DNA of 64,000 bases from Palsa-504 sp050011155 (GTDB taxonomy: Bacteria; Actinomycetota; Actinomycetes; Streptosporangiales; Streptosporangiaceae), in assembly GCA_050011155.1 (NCBI GenBank), contig JBEKJP010000030.1, positions 1 to 64,000 of the forward strand, written 5' to 3'. The first letter of the stretch is position 1; the number at the start of each line of letters is the position of its first letter. The position numbers and the translations under genes are program-made. Below, in pieces: positions 51,161 to 58,803 of the stretch. The notes under the pieces were generated by a model. That model worked only from the letters and a program-made list of their open reading frames with translations. It was not told the origin of the DNA and made no database searches.

Positions 51161-52156
51161 TCACGCGTTTGGCCTGGGGGTCGGGCGGTCCAGGACGCGG
51201 GCGCGGTGCTGGGAGGGGGTGCCCCAGGTGGAGATGAGCGCCTGGATCTTGAGCAGCCACAGGCTCACGTCGTGCTCCTCGGTGTAGCCGATCGCCCCGT
51301 GCACCTGGAGCGCCGCCCGGGCCGCCCGGTGAGCGGCATCGGCGCAAGCCACCTTGGCGGCCGAGACGTCCCGGGCCACCGTGCTTTCCCCCGCCCCGCT
51401 TTCCCCCGGCCCGAGAGCAGTCGCGGCGGCGTACAGCAGCGGCCGGGCGAACTCGAGCCCGATGGCCACGTCCGCCAGCTTGTGCTTGACCGCCTGGAAC
51501 GCGCCGACCGGCCGGCCGAACTGCGTCCGCACCCGCACGTGCCGCACTGACGCCTCCAGCAGCGCCCGCCCCGCCCCGAGCAGCTGCGCCGAGCAGGCCA
51601 GCGCCCCGAATTCCAGGGCCAGGGCGGAGACCGTACCCAGCACCTCGCCGTACGCCACCTCCGCCACCGACCGGGCCGGATCTACCGAACGATGCCGCGT
51701 ACCCGCCCGCCCTATCCGCACCACGCCATCCGCCGCCAGCAGCACGAGCCCGGCCGCCTCCGTGTCCGCGGCGAACGGCACCCACGGCGGCATGGCCAGC
51801 GTGCCGATCAGCTCTCCAGCCGCCAGCGCGCCCAGCCACTGCGCCGCCAAGCCGGAACTCAAGCCCGAGCCCAGCCCCGCCAGCAGCACCGGCACCGCCG
51901 CCAGGGATTCCGCCACCGGCCCCGGCACCGCGTGATGACCGAGTTCCTCGCCCGCCGCCACCAGGTCGAGCGGGCTCGCCCCCAGCCCACCCTGCTTCTC
52001 CGGCACCAGCAGCCCGGTGACCCCGACCCCGGCCAGCCGCCGCCACAACGCCAGCCCGGGCGCCAGGTCCCCGGCCGCCCACCGCCGCGCCACGGCCGGG
52101 ACGTCCGCGTCGTCCAGCAGGTCGTGGAGCACCCCGGCGAACTCGGGGCCGCTCAT
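51161..52156 (-). CDS. Acyl-CoA dehydrogenase subunit, short form (FadE32/33-like)
   Basis: A 331-residue acyl-CoA dehydrogenase-fold protein. It has RTQFGRPVGAFQAVKHKLAD near 215 (FAD-contact segment) and LQVHGAIGYTEEHDVSLWL near 285. The middle beta domain is short, and the usual GTNEIQ segment at the C-terminus is absent. In steroid-degrading actinomycetes such shortened subunits pair with a second FadE as an alpha2-beta2 enzyme. Its start overlaps the next FadE gene by 4 bases, which supports a complex of the two products. Last gene of the fadD3 operon. Confidence 0.88.
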   Translation of the reverse strand: MSGPEFAGVLHDLLDDADVPAVARRWAAGDLAPGLALWRRLAGVGVTGLLVPEKQGGLGASPLDLVAAGEELGHHAVPGPVAESLAAVPVLLAGLGSGLSSGLAAQWLGALAAGELIGTLAMPPWVPFAADTEAAGLVLLAADGVVRIGRAGTRHRSVDPARSVAEVAYGEVLGTVSALALEFGALACSAQLLGAGRALLEASVRHVRVRTQFGRPVGAFQAVKHKLADVAIGLEFARPLLYAAATALGPGESGAGESTVARDVSAAKVACADAAHRAARAALQVHGAIGYTEEHDVSLWLLKIQALISTWGTPSQHRARVLDRPTPRPNA

Positions 52157-53268
52157 CGGGGCAGGCCAAGGACGCGTTCGGCGATCAGGGTGCGCTGGAT
52201 CTCGTTGGTGCCCGCGTAGATCGGGCCGGCCAGCGCGAACAGGTAGTCCTCGAGCCAGCGCCCGTCCGGCCCGTCCCGGTCCTCGGCCACCGGACCCAGC
52301 AGGTCGAGCGCCGTCTCGTGCAGCGCCACGTCGAGCTCGGACCAGAACACCTTGCCCAGGCTGGCCTCCGCGCCGAGCGTGCCGCCCGCGGCCAGCGCGC
52401 GGGCCACCGCCGCGGTGTGCAACTGGTAGGCGCGGGCACCGATCCAGGCGTCGGCCACCCGGTCACGCAGGCCCGGATCGCCGCCTGCCCGCTGCCACAG
52501 TGCGGACAGCCGGGACGCCGCCGCCAGGAACCGGCCGGGACTGCGCAGCGACAGGCCGCGTTCGTGGCTGGCGGTGGACATCGCGATCCGCCAGCCGTCT
52601 CCTGGCTCGCCGATCACGTCGGCAGCGGGGACGAACGCCTCGTCCAGGAAGATCTCCGCGAACCCGGTCCGCCCGCCGAGCTGGCGGATCGGCCGCACCG
52701 TCACCCCCGGCGCCCGCAAGTCGAACATCAGGTACGTCAGTCCCCGGTGCCGCTCCGCGGCCGGATCCGACCGGAAAAGACCGAACGCCCGGTCCGCGAA
52801 CGCCGCCCGCGAGGACCACGTCTTGGTGCCCGACAGCAGCCAGCCCCCGGGCGCCCGCACCGCCCGGGACCGGATCGCGGCCAGGTCGCTGCCCGCGTCC
52901 GGCTCGGACCAGGCCTGCGCCCACACCTCGTCGGCGCGAGCCATCGGGGGGAGCAGCCGGTCGCGCTGTTCGTCAGAACCGTGCGTGAACAAGGTAGGAG
53001 CCAGGAGTGAGAGCCCGTTCTGTCCGACCCGGGCGGGAGCGCCGGCGGCGTAGTACTCCTCCTCGAACACCAGCCACTCCGCCAGCGTGGCCTCCCGCCC
53101 GCCGTACCGGGCGGGCCAGGTCACCACCGCGAGCCCGGCCGCCGCGAGCTCGCGTTCCCAGGCCCGGTGCCGCTCGAACCCTTCGGCGGTGTCCAGCGAC
53201 GGCAGCGGCGGATCCGGCACGTGCGCGGCCAGCCAGTCCCGCACCTCGACCCGGAAAGCAGAAGTCAC
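52153..53268 (-). CDS. Acyl-CoA dehydrogenase, full form (FadE31-like)
   Basis: A 371-residue acyl-CoA dehydrogenase from the GTG at 53268, which overlaps the hydratase stop. It has AQAWSEPDAGSDLAAIRSRA near 115, GTKTWSSRAAFADRAF near 145 and the C-terminal GPIYAGTNEIQRTLIAERVLG that holds the FAD and active-site region. Together with the short subunit downstream it probably oxidises a steroid-derived acyl-CoA. In M. tuberculosis fadE31-32-33 follow fadD3, which is the arrangement seen here apart from the inserted hydratase gene. Confidence 0.9.
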   Translation of the reverse strand: MTSAFRVEVRDWLAAHVPDPPLPSLDTAEGFERHRAWERELAAAGLAVVTWPARYGGREATLAEWLVFEEEYYAAGAPARVGQNGLSLLAPTLFTHGSDEQRDRLLPPMARADEVWAQAWSEPDAGSDLAAIRSRAVRAPGGWLLSGTKTWSSRAAFADRAFGLFRSDPAAERHRGLTYLMFDLRAPGVTVRPIRQLGGRTGFAEIFLDEAFVPAADVIGEPGDGWRIAMSTASHERGLSLRSPGRFLAAASRLSALWQRAGGDPGLRDRVADAWIGARAYQLHTAAVARALAAGGTLGAEASLGKVFWSELDVALHETALDLLGPVAEDRDGPDGRWLEDYLFALAGPIYAGTNEIQRTLIAERVLGLPR

Positions 53269-54098
53269 CCGGACGCCTTCATGCCGCGGGCGTCGAGCCC
53301 GCCCAGCGAGTGCCCGGACACCTCGGCGTTGTGCGCGTGCGCCAGGTGGTGCAGGCCGAACACCGAGTCCATCCCTGGCCGCATCCCCATCAGGTCCTCG
53401 CACTGGTTGACCGCCCGCTTGGCCAGCGCCAGCCCGAACCGCGGCATCTCGGCCACCTTCTCCGCCAGCGCGAAAGCCGCCGACTCCAGCTCAGGGCGCG
53501 GCACCACCTGGCTCACCATGCCCACCTGGTACGCCCGCTCGGCGGTGAAGCGGCCGCCGGTGAACAGCACCTCCTTGGCGAAGCGCGGCCCGAGCACCCA
53601 CGGGTGCGCGAAGTACTCCACCCCCGGGATGCCCATCTTCACCACCGGGTCGGCGAAGAACGCGTCCTGCGCCGCCACGATCAGGTCGCACACCCAGGCC
53701 AGCATCAGCCCGCCGGCGATGCAGGCACCGTGCACCATCGCGATGACCGGCTTGGGGATCTCCCGCCAGCGCCGGCACATGCCCAGGTACACCTCCATCT
53801 CGCGGGCGTAGCGCGCGTCGGCCCCCTCCTTGCCCACGTGATCCCACCAGATCACGGCCTCGCGCTCGAAGGACTGGTCCGCGTCCCGCTCCGGGGTGCC
53901 GATGTCGTGCCCGGCGCAGAAGTGCTTGCCCGCCCCGGCCAGCACCAGCACCGCGACCTCGTCGTCGTTCACCGCCTGGGTGAAGGCCGCGTCCAGCGCG
54001 TAGGTCATGGCCGAGTTCTGCGCGTTGGCGTACTGCGGCCGGTTCAGCGTGATCAGCGCGATCCGGCCGCGCCGCTCGTAACGGACCTCGTCCGCCAT
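53265..54098 (-). CDS. Enoyl-CoA hydratase/isomerase family protein
   Basis: A 277-residue crotonase-fold protein. The oxyanion-hole stretches are KHFCAGHDIGTPERD near 58 and VHGACIAGGLMLAWVCDLIVA near 120. Both glycine-rich loops are intact. The usual catalytic Glu pair is not obvious: the second region reads VVKMGIPGVEYFAHP. Its TGATG junction with the ligase gene indicates coupling. It is not similar to my memory of EchA20, so no symbol is given. Confidence 0.88.
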   Translation of the reverse strand: MADEVRYERRGRIALITLNRPQYANAQNSAMTYALDAAFTQAVNDDEVAVLVLAGAGKHFCAGHDIGTPERDADQSFEREAVIWWDHVGKEGADARYAREMEVYLGMCRRWREIPKPVIAMVHGACIAGGLMLAWVCDLIVAAQDAFFADPVVKMGIPGVEYFAHPWVLGPRFAKEVLFTGGRFTAERAYQVGMVSQVVPRPELESAAFALAEKVAEMPRFGLALAKRAVNQCEDLMGMRPGMDSVFGLHHLAHAHNAEVSGHSLGGLDARGMKASG

Positions 54099-55624
54099 CA
54101 GGGCTCCTCCTTCAACACTGCCTTGAGCACCTTGCCCGAAGGATTCCTCGGCAGCTCGCCGCGGAACTCCACCCGCCGGGGCACCTTGTAGTTGGCCAGC
54201 CGCTCCCGGCAGAAGGCCAGCACGTCCTCCGCGGCCAGCACGAAACCAGGCCGCGGCACGACGAACGCCCGCCCTACCTCGCCCAGCCGCGCGTCGGCCA
54301 TACCCACCACGGCCGCGTCCGCCACCCCGTCCAGCCGGGCCAGCACCTGCTCCACCTCGGCCGGGTACACGTTGAACCCACCGCAGATGTACATGTCCTT
54401 GAGCCGCCCGGTGATGGTCAGGTTGCCCGCGTCGTCCAGCCGCCCCGCGTCGCCGGTGCGCAGCCAGCCCTGCGAGTCGATGGCCGCCGCGGTCGCCGCC
54501 GGGTCGCCGGCGTAGCCGAGCATCATGTTCGGCCCGCGCAGCAAGATCTCCTCCGCCGGGCCGATCCGCACCTCGAACCCCGCCGCCGCCCGCCCGGACG
54601 TGCTGGAGACCACCGAGGGCTCGTCGCCCGGGCGGCACATCGTCGCCACCACCGCCTCGGTCAGGCCGTAGGCGGTGAGCACGGTCTCGAAGGTCAGCTC
54701 GCGCCGCATCCGCTCGATCAGCGCCACCGGCACGTCCGCCGCCCCGGTCACCGCGAGCCGCAGGCTGGACAGGTCGAACGAATCACGCGCGGGGTGATCC
54801 AGGATCATCTGGTAGATCGTCGGCGCCCCCGGCAGGACGGTGATCCGTTCGGCCGCCACCAGCCGCATCGCCTCGTCCGCCGCGAAGACCGGCTGCGGGA
54901 CCAGGGCCGCCCCACTGACCAGGCACGCCAGTAGGCCGGCCTTATAACCAAAAGTATGAAAGAACGGGTTGGCCACCAAGTACCGGTCTCGCTGCGTCAG
55001 CTCCCCGCACTCCGCCCAGGCCCGGGCCACCGCCAGCGAGCGTTCGTGCGAGGTCATCGCGCCCTTGCTTCGCCCCGTGGTGCCGGAGGTGAACATGATG
55101 TCGCTGACGTCCCCTGGCCGCACCGCCTCGGCTCGCTCGCGCACCACCCCGGCCGCGACCGTCGCCCCACGCGACGTGAACTCCGCCCAGTCCTCAGGGA
55201 CCCGCACCACCAGGTCGAGCCGGTCCAGGCTCCCTTCCGCGTCGGCCGCGCCCGCCGCGGTCCGCAGCGCGCCCAGCCGGTCCACGCCTAGGAAGCCGCC
55301 CGCCACGAACAGGGCCCGCGCCCCGCTGCGGCTGATCACGTCCAGCGCCTCGGCCCCGGTGAACCGCGTGCTCACCGGCACCAGCACCGCGCCCGCGCTC
55401 AGCGCCCCGAGCGCGGCCAGCATCCACTCGGCGCCGTTGGGCGCCCACAGCGCCACCCGGTCCCCAGCGCTGATGCCCGAACCCACCAGAGCGCCCGCGA
55501 CCGCGGTCACCTGCTCCTCCAGCTCGCGGTAGCTGAGCCGGAGCCCGCCCGGTACCGCTAGTGCCTCCGCTTCCCTGAACTCCCTCGCTGCCCACGTCAC
55601 AACCGCCGGGACCGTCAGCTCCAA
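54098..55624 (-). CDS. fadD3: FadD3-like acyl-CoA synthetase (HIP-CoA ligase type)
   Basis: About 508 residues. P-loop MFTSGTTGRSKGAMTSHERS near 170, AYGLTEA near 320, hinge GRLKDMYICGGFNVYPAE near 405 and Lys in PRNPSGKVLK at the end. I chose TTG 55624, with GGGAGGA just upstream; a start at 55672 would cross the operator. It is divergent from fadE30 with an exact KstR2 box between, and followed by fadE genes, as in the M. tuberculosis fadD3 operon. FadD3 activates the propionate side chain of HIP, the steroid C/D-ring remnant. Confidence 0.87.
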   Translation of the reverse strand: MELTVPAVVTWAAREFREAEALAVPGGLRLSYRELEEQVTAVAGALVGSGISAGDRVALWAPNGAEWMLAALGALSAGAVLVPVSTRFTGAEALDVISRSGARALFVAGGFLGVDRLGALRTAAGAADAEGSLDRLDLVVRVPEDWAEFTSRGATVAAGVVRERAEAVRPGDVSDIMFTSGTTGRSKGAMTSHERSLAVARAWAECGELTQRDRYLVANPFFHTFGYKAGLLACLVSGAALVPQPVFAADEAMRLVAAERITVLPGAPTIYQMILDHPARDSFDLSSLRLAVTGAADVPVALIERMRRELTFETVLTAYGLTEAVVATMCRPGDEPSVVSSTSGRAAAGFEVRIGPAEEILLRGPNMMLGYAGDPAATAAAIDSQGWLRTGDAGRLDDAGNLTITGRLKDMYICGGFNVYPAEVEQVLARLDGVADAAVVGMADARLGEVGRAFVVPRPGFVLAAEDVLAFCRERLANYKVPRRVEFRGELPRNPSGKVLKAVLKEEP

Positions 55625-55641
55625 GGCTCCTCCCGCTAGCA

Positions 55642-55655
55642 AGCAAGTGCTTGGT
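55642..55655. promoter_or_regulatory. KstR2 operator
   Basis: AGCAAGTGCTTGGT matches the published KstR2 consensus AnCAAGnnCTTGnT at every fixed position. It lies between fadD3 (18 bases to the TTG) and fadE30 (44 bases to the GTG), the same place as in mycobacteria. kstR2 itself is not in the window. Confidence 0.85.
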
Positions 55656-55698
55656 AGGTTTAGCCTACGCACCAGGCGCGAGCAGGAGGAGGCCCAGG

Positions 55699-56844
55699 GT
55701 GCGGTTCACCGCCCAGGACGAGGAGTTCCGCTCCGAGGTCCGCGCATGGCTCGAAGCCAACCTGACCGGCGAGTTCGCCGGCCTGCGCGGCACCGGGGGA
55801 CCGGGGCGCGAGCACGAGGAGCCCGAGGGGCGGCTGGCCTGGAACCGGCACCTGGCCGCCGCGGGCTGGACCTGCCTGGGCTGGCCCGCCGAGCACGGCG
55901 GCCGCGGCGCCTCGCTGGCGCGGCAGGTCATCTTCTACGAGGAGTACGCCCAGGCCGCCGCGCCGGCCCGGATCTCGATCGTGGGCGAGGAACTGCTCGG
56001 CCCGACGCTGATCGCCTACGGCACACCAGAGCAGCAACGGCGCTTCCTGCCGCCGATCAAGGCCGTCACCGAGCTGTGGTGCCAGGGCTACTCCGAACCC
56101 GGGGCCGGCTCGGACCTGGCCGGGGTGGCCACCCGGGCCGCCCGGGACGGCGCGGAGTGGGTGATCACCGGGCACAAGATCTGGACCTCGCTGGCTCACC
56201 TGTCCGACTGGTGTTTCGTGCTGGCCAGGACCGAACCCGGCTCGCGCCGCAGCGCCGGCCTGTCCTACCTGCTGGTGCCGATGGACTCACCGGGTGTCAC
56301 CGTCCGCCCGGTCAAGCAGCTGACCGGCACGGCCGAGTTCAACGAGGTCTTCTTCGACGGGGCCAGGACGGCCGCCGCCAACGTGGTCGGCGCGCCCGGC
56401 GACGGCTGGCGGGTGGCCAAGGCCACGCTGGCGGTCGAGCGCGGCGCGGCCATGCTGGGCCAGCAGGTCGGCTTCCGGCGCGAGTTCACCGACCTGGCCC
56501 AGCTGGCCCGGCGCACCGCGGCGGCCCGCGACCCGCTGATCCGCGACCGGCTGGCCCGGGCCTGGATCGGCTTGCAGGTCATCCGGCTGTACGCGCTCGA
56601 CACGCTGGGCGGGACGGACGAGTCCCGGGCCTCGATCCTGAAGGTGCTGTGGTCCCGCTGGCACCGGGACCTGGGCGAGCTGGCCATGGAAGTGGCGGGG
56701 GTGGCGGGCGTGGCCGCCGGGTCGGCCGAGTTCGACCGCTGGCAGCGGCTCTTCCTGTTCAGCCGGGCCGACACGATCTACGGCGGCTCGGACGAGATCC
56801 AGCACGAGATCATCGCCAGCCGCGGCCTCGGACTGCCCAGATGA
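55699..56844 (+). CDS. fadE30: FadE30-like acyl-CoA dehydrogenase
   Basis: A 381-residue acyl-CoA dehydrogenase. I chose GTG 55699 (MRFTAQDEEFR), which has AGGAGG upstream. It has GPGREHEEPEGRLAWNRHLA near 37, CQGYSEPGAGSDLAGVATRA near 130, HKIWTSLAHLSDWCFVLART near 160 and ADTIYGGSDEIQHEIIASRG at the end. The pattern and length fit FadE30, which oxidises the HIP-CoA side chain after FadD3. It is under the KstR2 box and coupled (ATGA) to the SDR gene. Confidence 0.9.
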   Translation: MRFTAQDEEFRSEVRAWLEANLTGEFAGLRGTGGPGREHEEPEGRLAWNRHLAAAGWTCLGWPAEHGGRGASLARQVIFYEEYAQAAAPARISIVGEELLGPTLIAYGTPEQQRRFLPPIKAVTELWCQGYSEPGAGSDLAGVATRAARDGAEWVITGHKIWTSLAHLSDWCFVLARTEPGSRRSAGLSYLLVPMDSPGVTVRPVKQLTGTAEFNEVFFDGARTAAANVVGAPGDGWRVAKATLAVERGAAMLGQQVGFRREFTDLAQLARRTAAARDPLIRDRLARAWIGLQVIRLYALDTLGGTDESRASILKVLWSRWHRDLGELAMEVAGVAGVAAGSAEFDRWQRLFLFSRADTIYGGSDEIQHEIIASRGLGLPR

Positions 56845-58754
56845 ACGGCCATAACCTGCTCGAGGGAAAAGTGGTGGTGATCACCGCCGCGGCCGGGACC
56901 GGCATCGGCTCCGCCGCCGCCCGGCGCTGCCTGCAGGAGGGCGCCCGGGTCATGATCAGCGACCAGCACGAGCGGCGGCTGGCCGCCACCCGCGACGAGC
57001 TGGCCCAGGCCCACGGCCACGCCGCCGTCGCCGCCCGGCCCTGCGACGTGACCGACGAGGCGCAGGTCCAGGCGCTGATCGAGGGCGCCGCGGAGCACTA
57101 CGGCCGGATCGACGTGATGATCAACAACGCCGGGCTCGGCGGCACCAGCCCGATCCTGGAGATGACCGACGAGCAGTGGCTGAAGGTCCTCGACGTCACC
57201 CTCAACGGAACGTTCCGCTGCACCCGGGCCGCGCTGCGCCAGTTCGTGGCCCAGGGCGGCGGGGGAGCGGTGGTCAACAACGCCTCGGTGCTCGGCTGGC
57301 GCGCCCAGCCCGGCCAGGCGCACTACGCGGCGGCCAAGGCCGGCGTGATGGCCCTGACCCGGTGCGCCGCCCTGGACGTGGCCGAGCACGGCATCCGGGT
57401 CAACGCGGTCGCGCCCAGCCTGGCCATCCACCCCTTCCTGGCCAAGGTGACCAGCGAGGACCTGCTGGCCGAACTGGCCGCCCGCGAGCCCTTCGGCCGC
57501 GCCGCCGAGCCCTGGGAAATCGCCAACGTCATGGTCTTCCTGGCCAGCGACTACGCCAGCTACCTCACCGGCGAAGTCATCTCCGTCAGCAGCCAGCACC
57601 CCTAACACCCGCTCGATGATGGTGGCGGTGGCCATGGCGCCGCCCGCGCACATGGTGATCAGCGCGGTGCTGGCGTCGCGGCGCTCGAGTTCGTGCAGCG
57701 CGGTGGTGAGCAGCCGGGCGCCGGTGCTGCCGACCGGGTGGCCGAGCGCGATCGAGCCGCCGTTGACGTTCACCCGGTCCTCGTCCGGCCGGTGCACCCG
57801 CATCCAGGACAGCACGATCGAGGCGAACGCCTCGTTGACCTCGAACAGGTCGATGTCGGCCATGGTCATGCCGGTGCGCGCCAGCACCCGCGTCGTCGCC
57901 TGGACCGGGCCGTCGAGGTGGTAGTACGTCTCGGCCCCGATCAGGGCTTGGGCCAGGATCCGGGCCCGCGGCCGCAAACCGAGTTCCAAAGCCCGGTCCG
58001 CGTCAGCCAGCAGCAGCGCGGCCGCGCCGTCGGAGATCTGCGACGAGGTGCCCGCCGTGTGCAGGCCGCCCTCGACCACCGGCTTGAGCCGCGCCAGGGT
58101 CTCCAAATCAGTCGCCCGCAGCCCCTCGTCCCGGTCCACCACCCGCGACCCGGAACCGTCCGCGAGCGGTGCCTTGACCGGTATGACTTCCCGGTCGAAT
58201 CGCCCCTCGGCCCAGGCCTGCTGGGCTAGGGTTTGAGACCGGAGACCGAACGCGTCGGTGTCCGCCCGGGTCAGCCCGCGCCGCTGGGCGATGCGCTCGG
58301 CGCCGACGAACTGGTTCGGCAGGTCGATGGACCAGGAGGCAGGCTTGGGCATGCCCTTCTCGCCGCCGAGGACCGCGGCCCCGAGCGGCGTCCGGCTCAT
58401 CCCCTCCACCCCGCACGCGATCCCGACGTCGATCGCGCCGGCCGCGATGAGCCCGGCCACCAGGTGCGCCGCCTGCTGGGCGGAGCCGCACTGGGCGTCC
58501 AGCGTCAGGCAGCCCGTCGCCTCCGGCAGTCCGGCGTGCAGCCAGGCCGTTCGGGTGATATTGCCCGTTTGCTCGCCTGCCTGGGTCACGCAGCCGCCGG
58601 CGACCTGCTCGACCAAAGACGGGTCGGCGCCCGCGCGGTCAAGCAGGCCCGTCTGCACGCAGCCCAGGATCTCGGCCGGGTGCATGCCCGCCAGCATGCC
58701 GTTGCGCTTGCCGACCGGGGTCCGTGCCGCCTCGACGATCACCGCCGTGCCCAT
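56778..58754 (-). CDS. fadA5: FadA5-like steroid thiolase; recognisable part 57606-58754, then stop-less extension
   Basis: The first 383 codons encode a complete thiolase: VEAARTPVGKRNGMLAG at the start, nucleophile Cys in DAQCGSAQQAAHLVAG near 88, VNVNGGSIALGHPVGSTGAR near 325 and the second Cys in TMCAGGAMATATIIERV at the end. FadA5 proteins stop right after this motif. Here the next codon is TTA, opposite the ipdF stop, and the frame continues for about 275 codons antisense to ipdF and into the end of fadE30. The extension has no domain. A lost stop or a small sequence error is likely. It is divergent from cyp125 with a KstR box between, as in M. tuberculosis. FadA5 removes acetyl/propionyl units from the sterol side chain. 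Confidence 0.85.
   Translation of the reverse strand: MGTAVIVEAARTPVGKRNGMLAGMHPAEILGCVQTGLLDRAGADPSLVEQVAGGCVTQAGEQTGNITRTAWLHAGLPEATGCLTLDAQCGSAQQAAHLVAGLIAAGAIDVGIACGVEGMSRTPLGAAVLGGEKGMPKPASWSIDLPNQFVGAERIAQRRGLTRADTDAFGLRSQTLAQQAWAEGRFDREVIPVKAPLADGSGSRVVDRDEGLRATDLETLARLKPVVEGGLHTAGTSSQISDGAAALLLADADRALELGLRPRARILAQALIGAETYYHLDGPVQATTRVLARTGMTMADIDLFEVNEAFASIVLSWMRVHRPDEDRVNVNGGSIALGHPVGSTGARLLTTALHELERRDASTALITMCAGGAMATATIIERVLGVLAADGDDFAGEVAGVVAGQEDHDVGDFPGLGGAAEGLAGGQFGQQVLAGHLGQEGVDGQAGRDRVDPDAVLGHVQGGAPGQGHHAGLGRRVVRLAGLGAPAEHRGVVDHRSPAALGHELAQRGPGAAERSVEGDVEDLQPLLVGHLQDRAGAAEPGVVDHHVDPAVVLRGALDQRLDLRLVGHVAGPGGDGGVAVGLGQLVAGGGQPPLVLVADHDPGALLQAAPGGGGADAGPGRGGDHHHFSLEQVMAVHLGSPRPRLAMISCWISSEPP
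56841..57605 (+). CDS. ipdF: IpdF-like short-chain dehydrogenase
   Basis: A 254-residue SDR. The cofactor loop is TAAAGTGIGSAAARR, NNAG is present, catalytic Ser is in NNASVLGW and the Tyr-x3-Lys is YAAAK. It ends in YLTGEVISVSSQHP, matching Rv3559c (IpdF) as I recall it. IpdF oxidises the 5-hydroxy group of the HIP-derived acyl-CoA in steroid C/D-ring breakdown. The ATG overlaps the fadE30 stop. The minus-strand thiolase reading frame runs antisense through the whole gene because it lacks a stop at its own expected end. Confidence 0.9.
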   Translation: MNGHNLLEGKVVVITAAAGTGIGSAAARRCLQEGARVMISDQHERRLAATRDELAQAHGHAAVAARPCDVTDEAQVQALIEGAAEHYGRIDVMINNAGLGGTSPILEMTDEQWLKVLDVTLNGTFRCTRAALRQFVAQGGGGAVVNNASVLGWRAQPGQAHYAAAKAGVMALTRCAALDVAEHGIRVNAVAPSLAIHPFLAKVTSEDLLAELAAREPFGRAAEPWEIANVMVFLASDYASYLTGEVISVSSQHP

Positions 58755-58789
58755 TGGCCCACCTCCGTCATCCGTGGTTCAATCAAAAT

Positions 58790-58803
58790 TAGAACACGTT
58801 CCA
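58790..58803. promoter_or_regulatory. KstR operator
   Basis: TAGAACACGTTCCA fits the KstR consensus TnnAACnnGTTnnA at all fixed positions. It lies in the 70-base gap between fadA5 and cyp125, the same pair KstR controls in M. tuberculosis. A CATTAT box (58801-58806) overlaps it. Confidence 0.85.
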
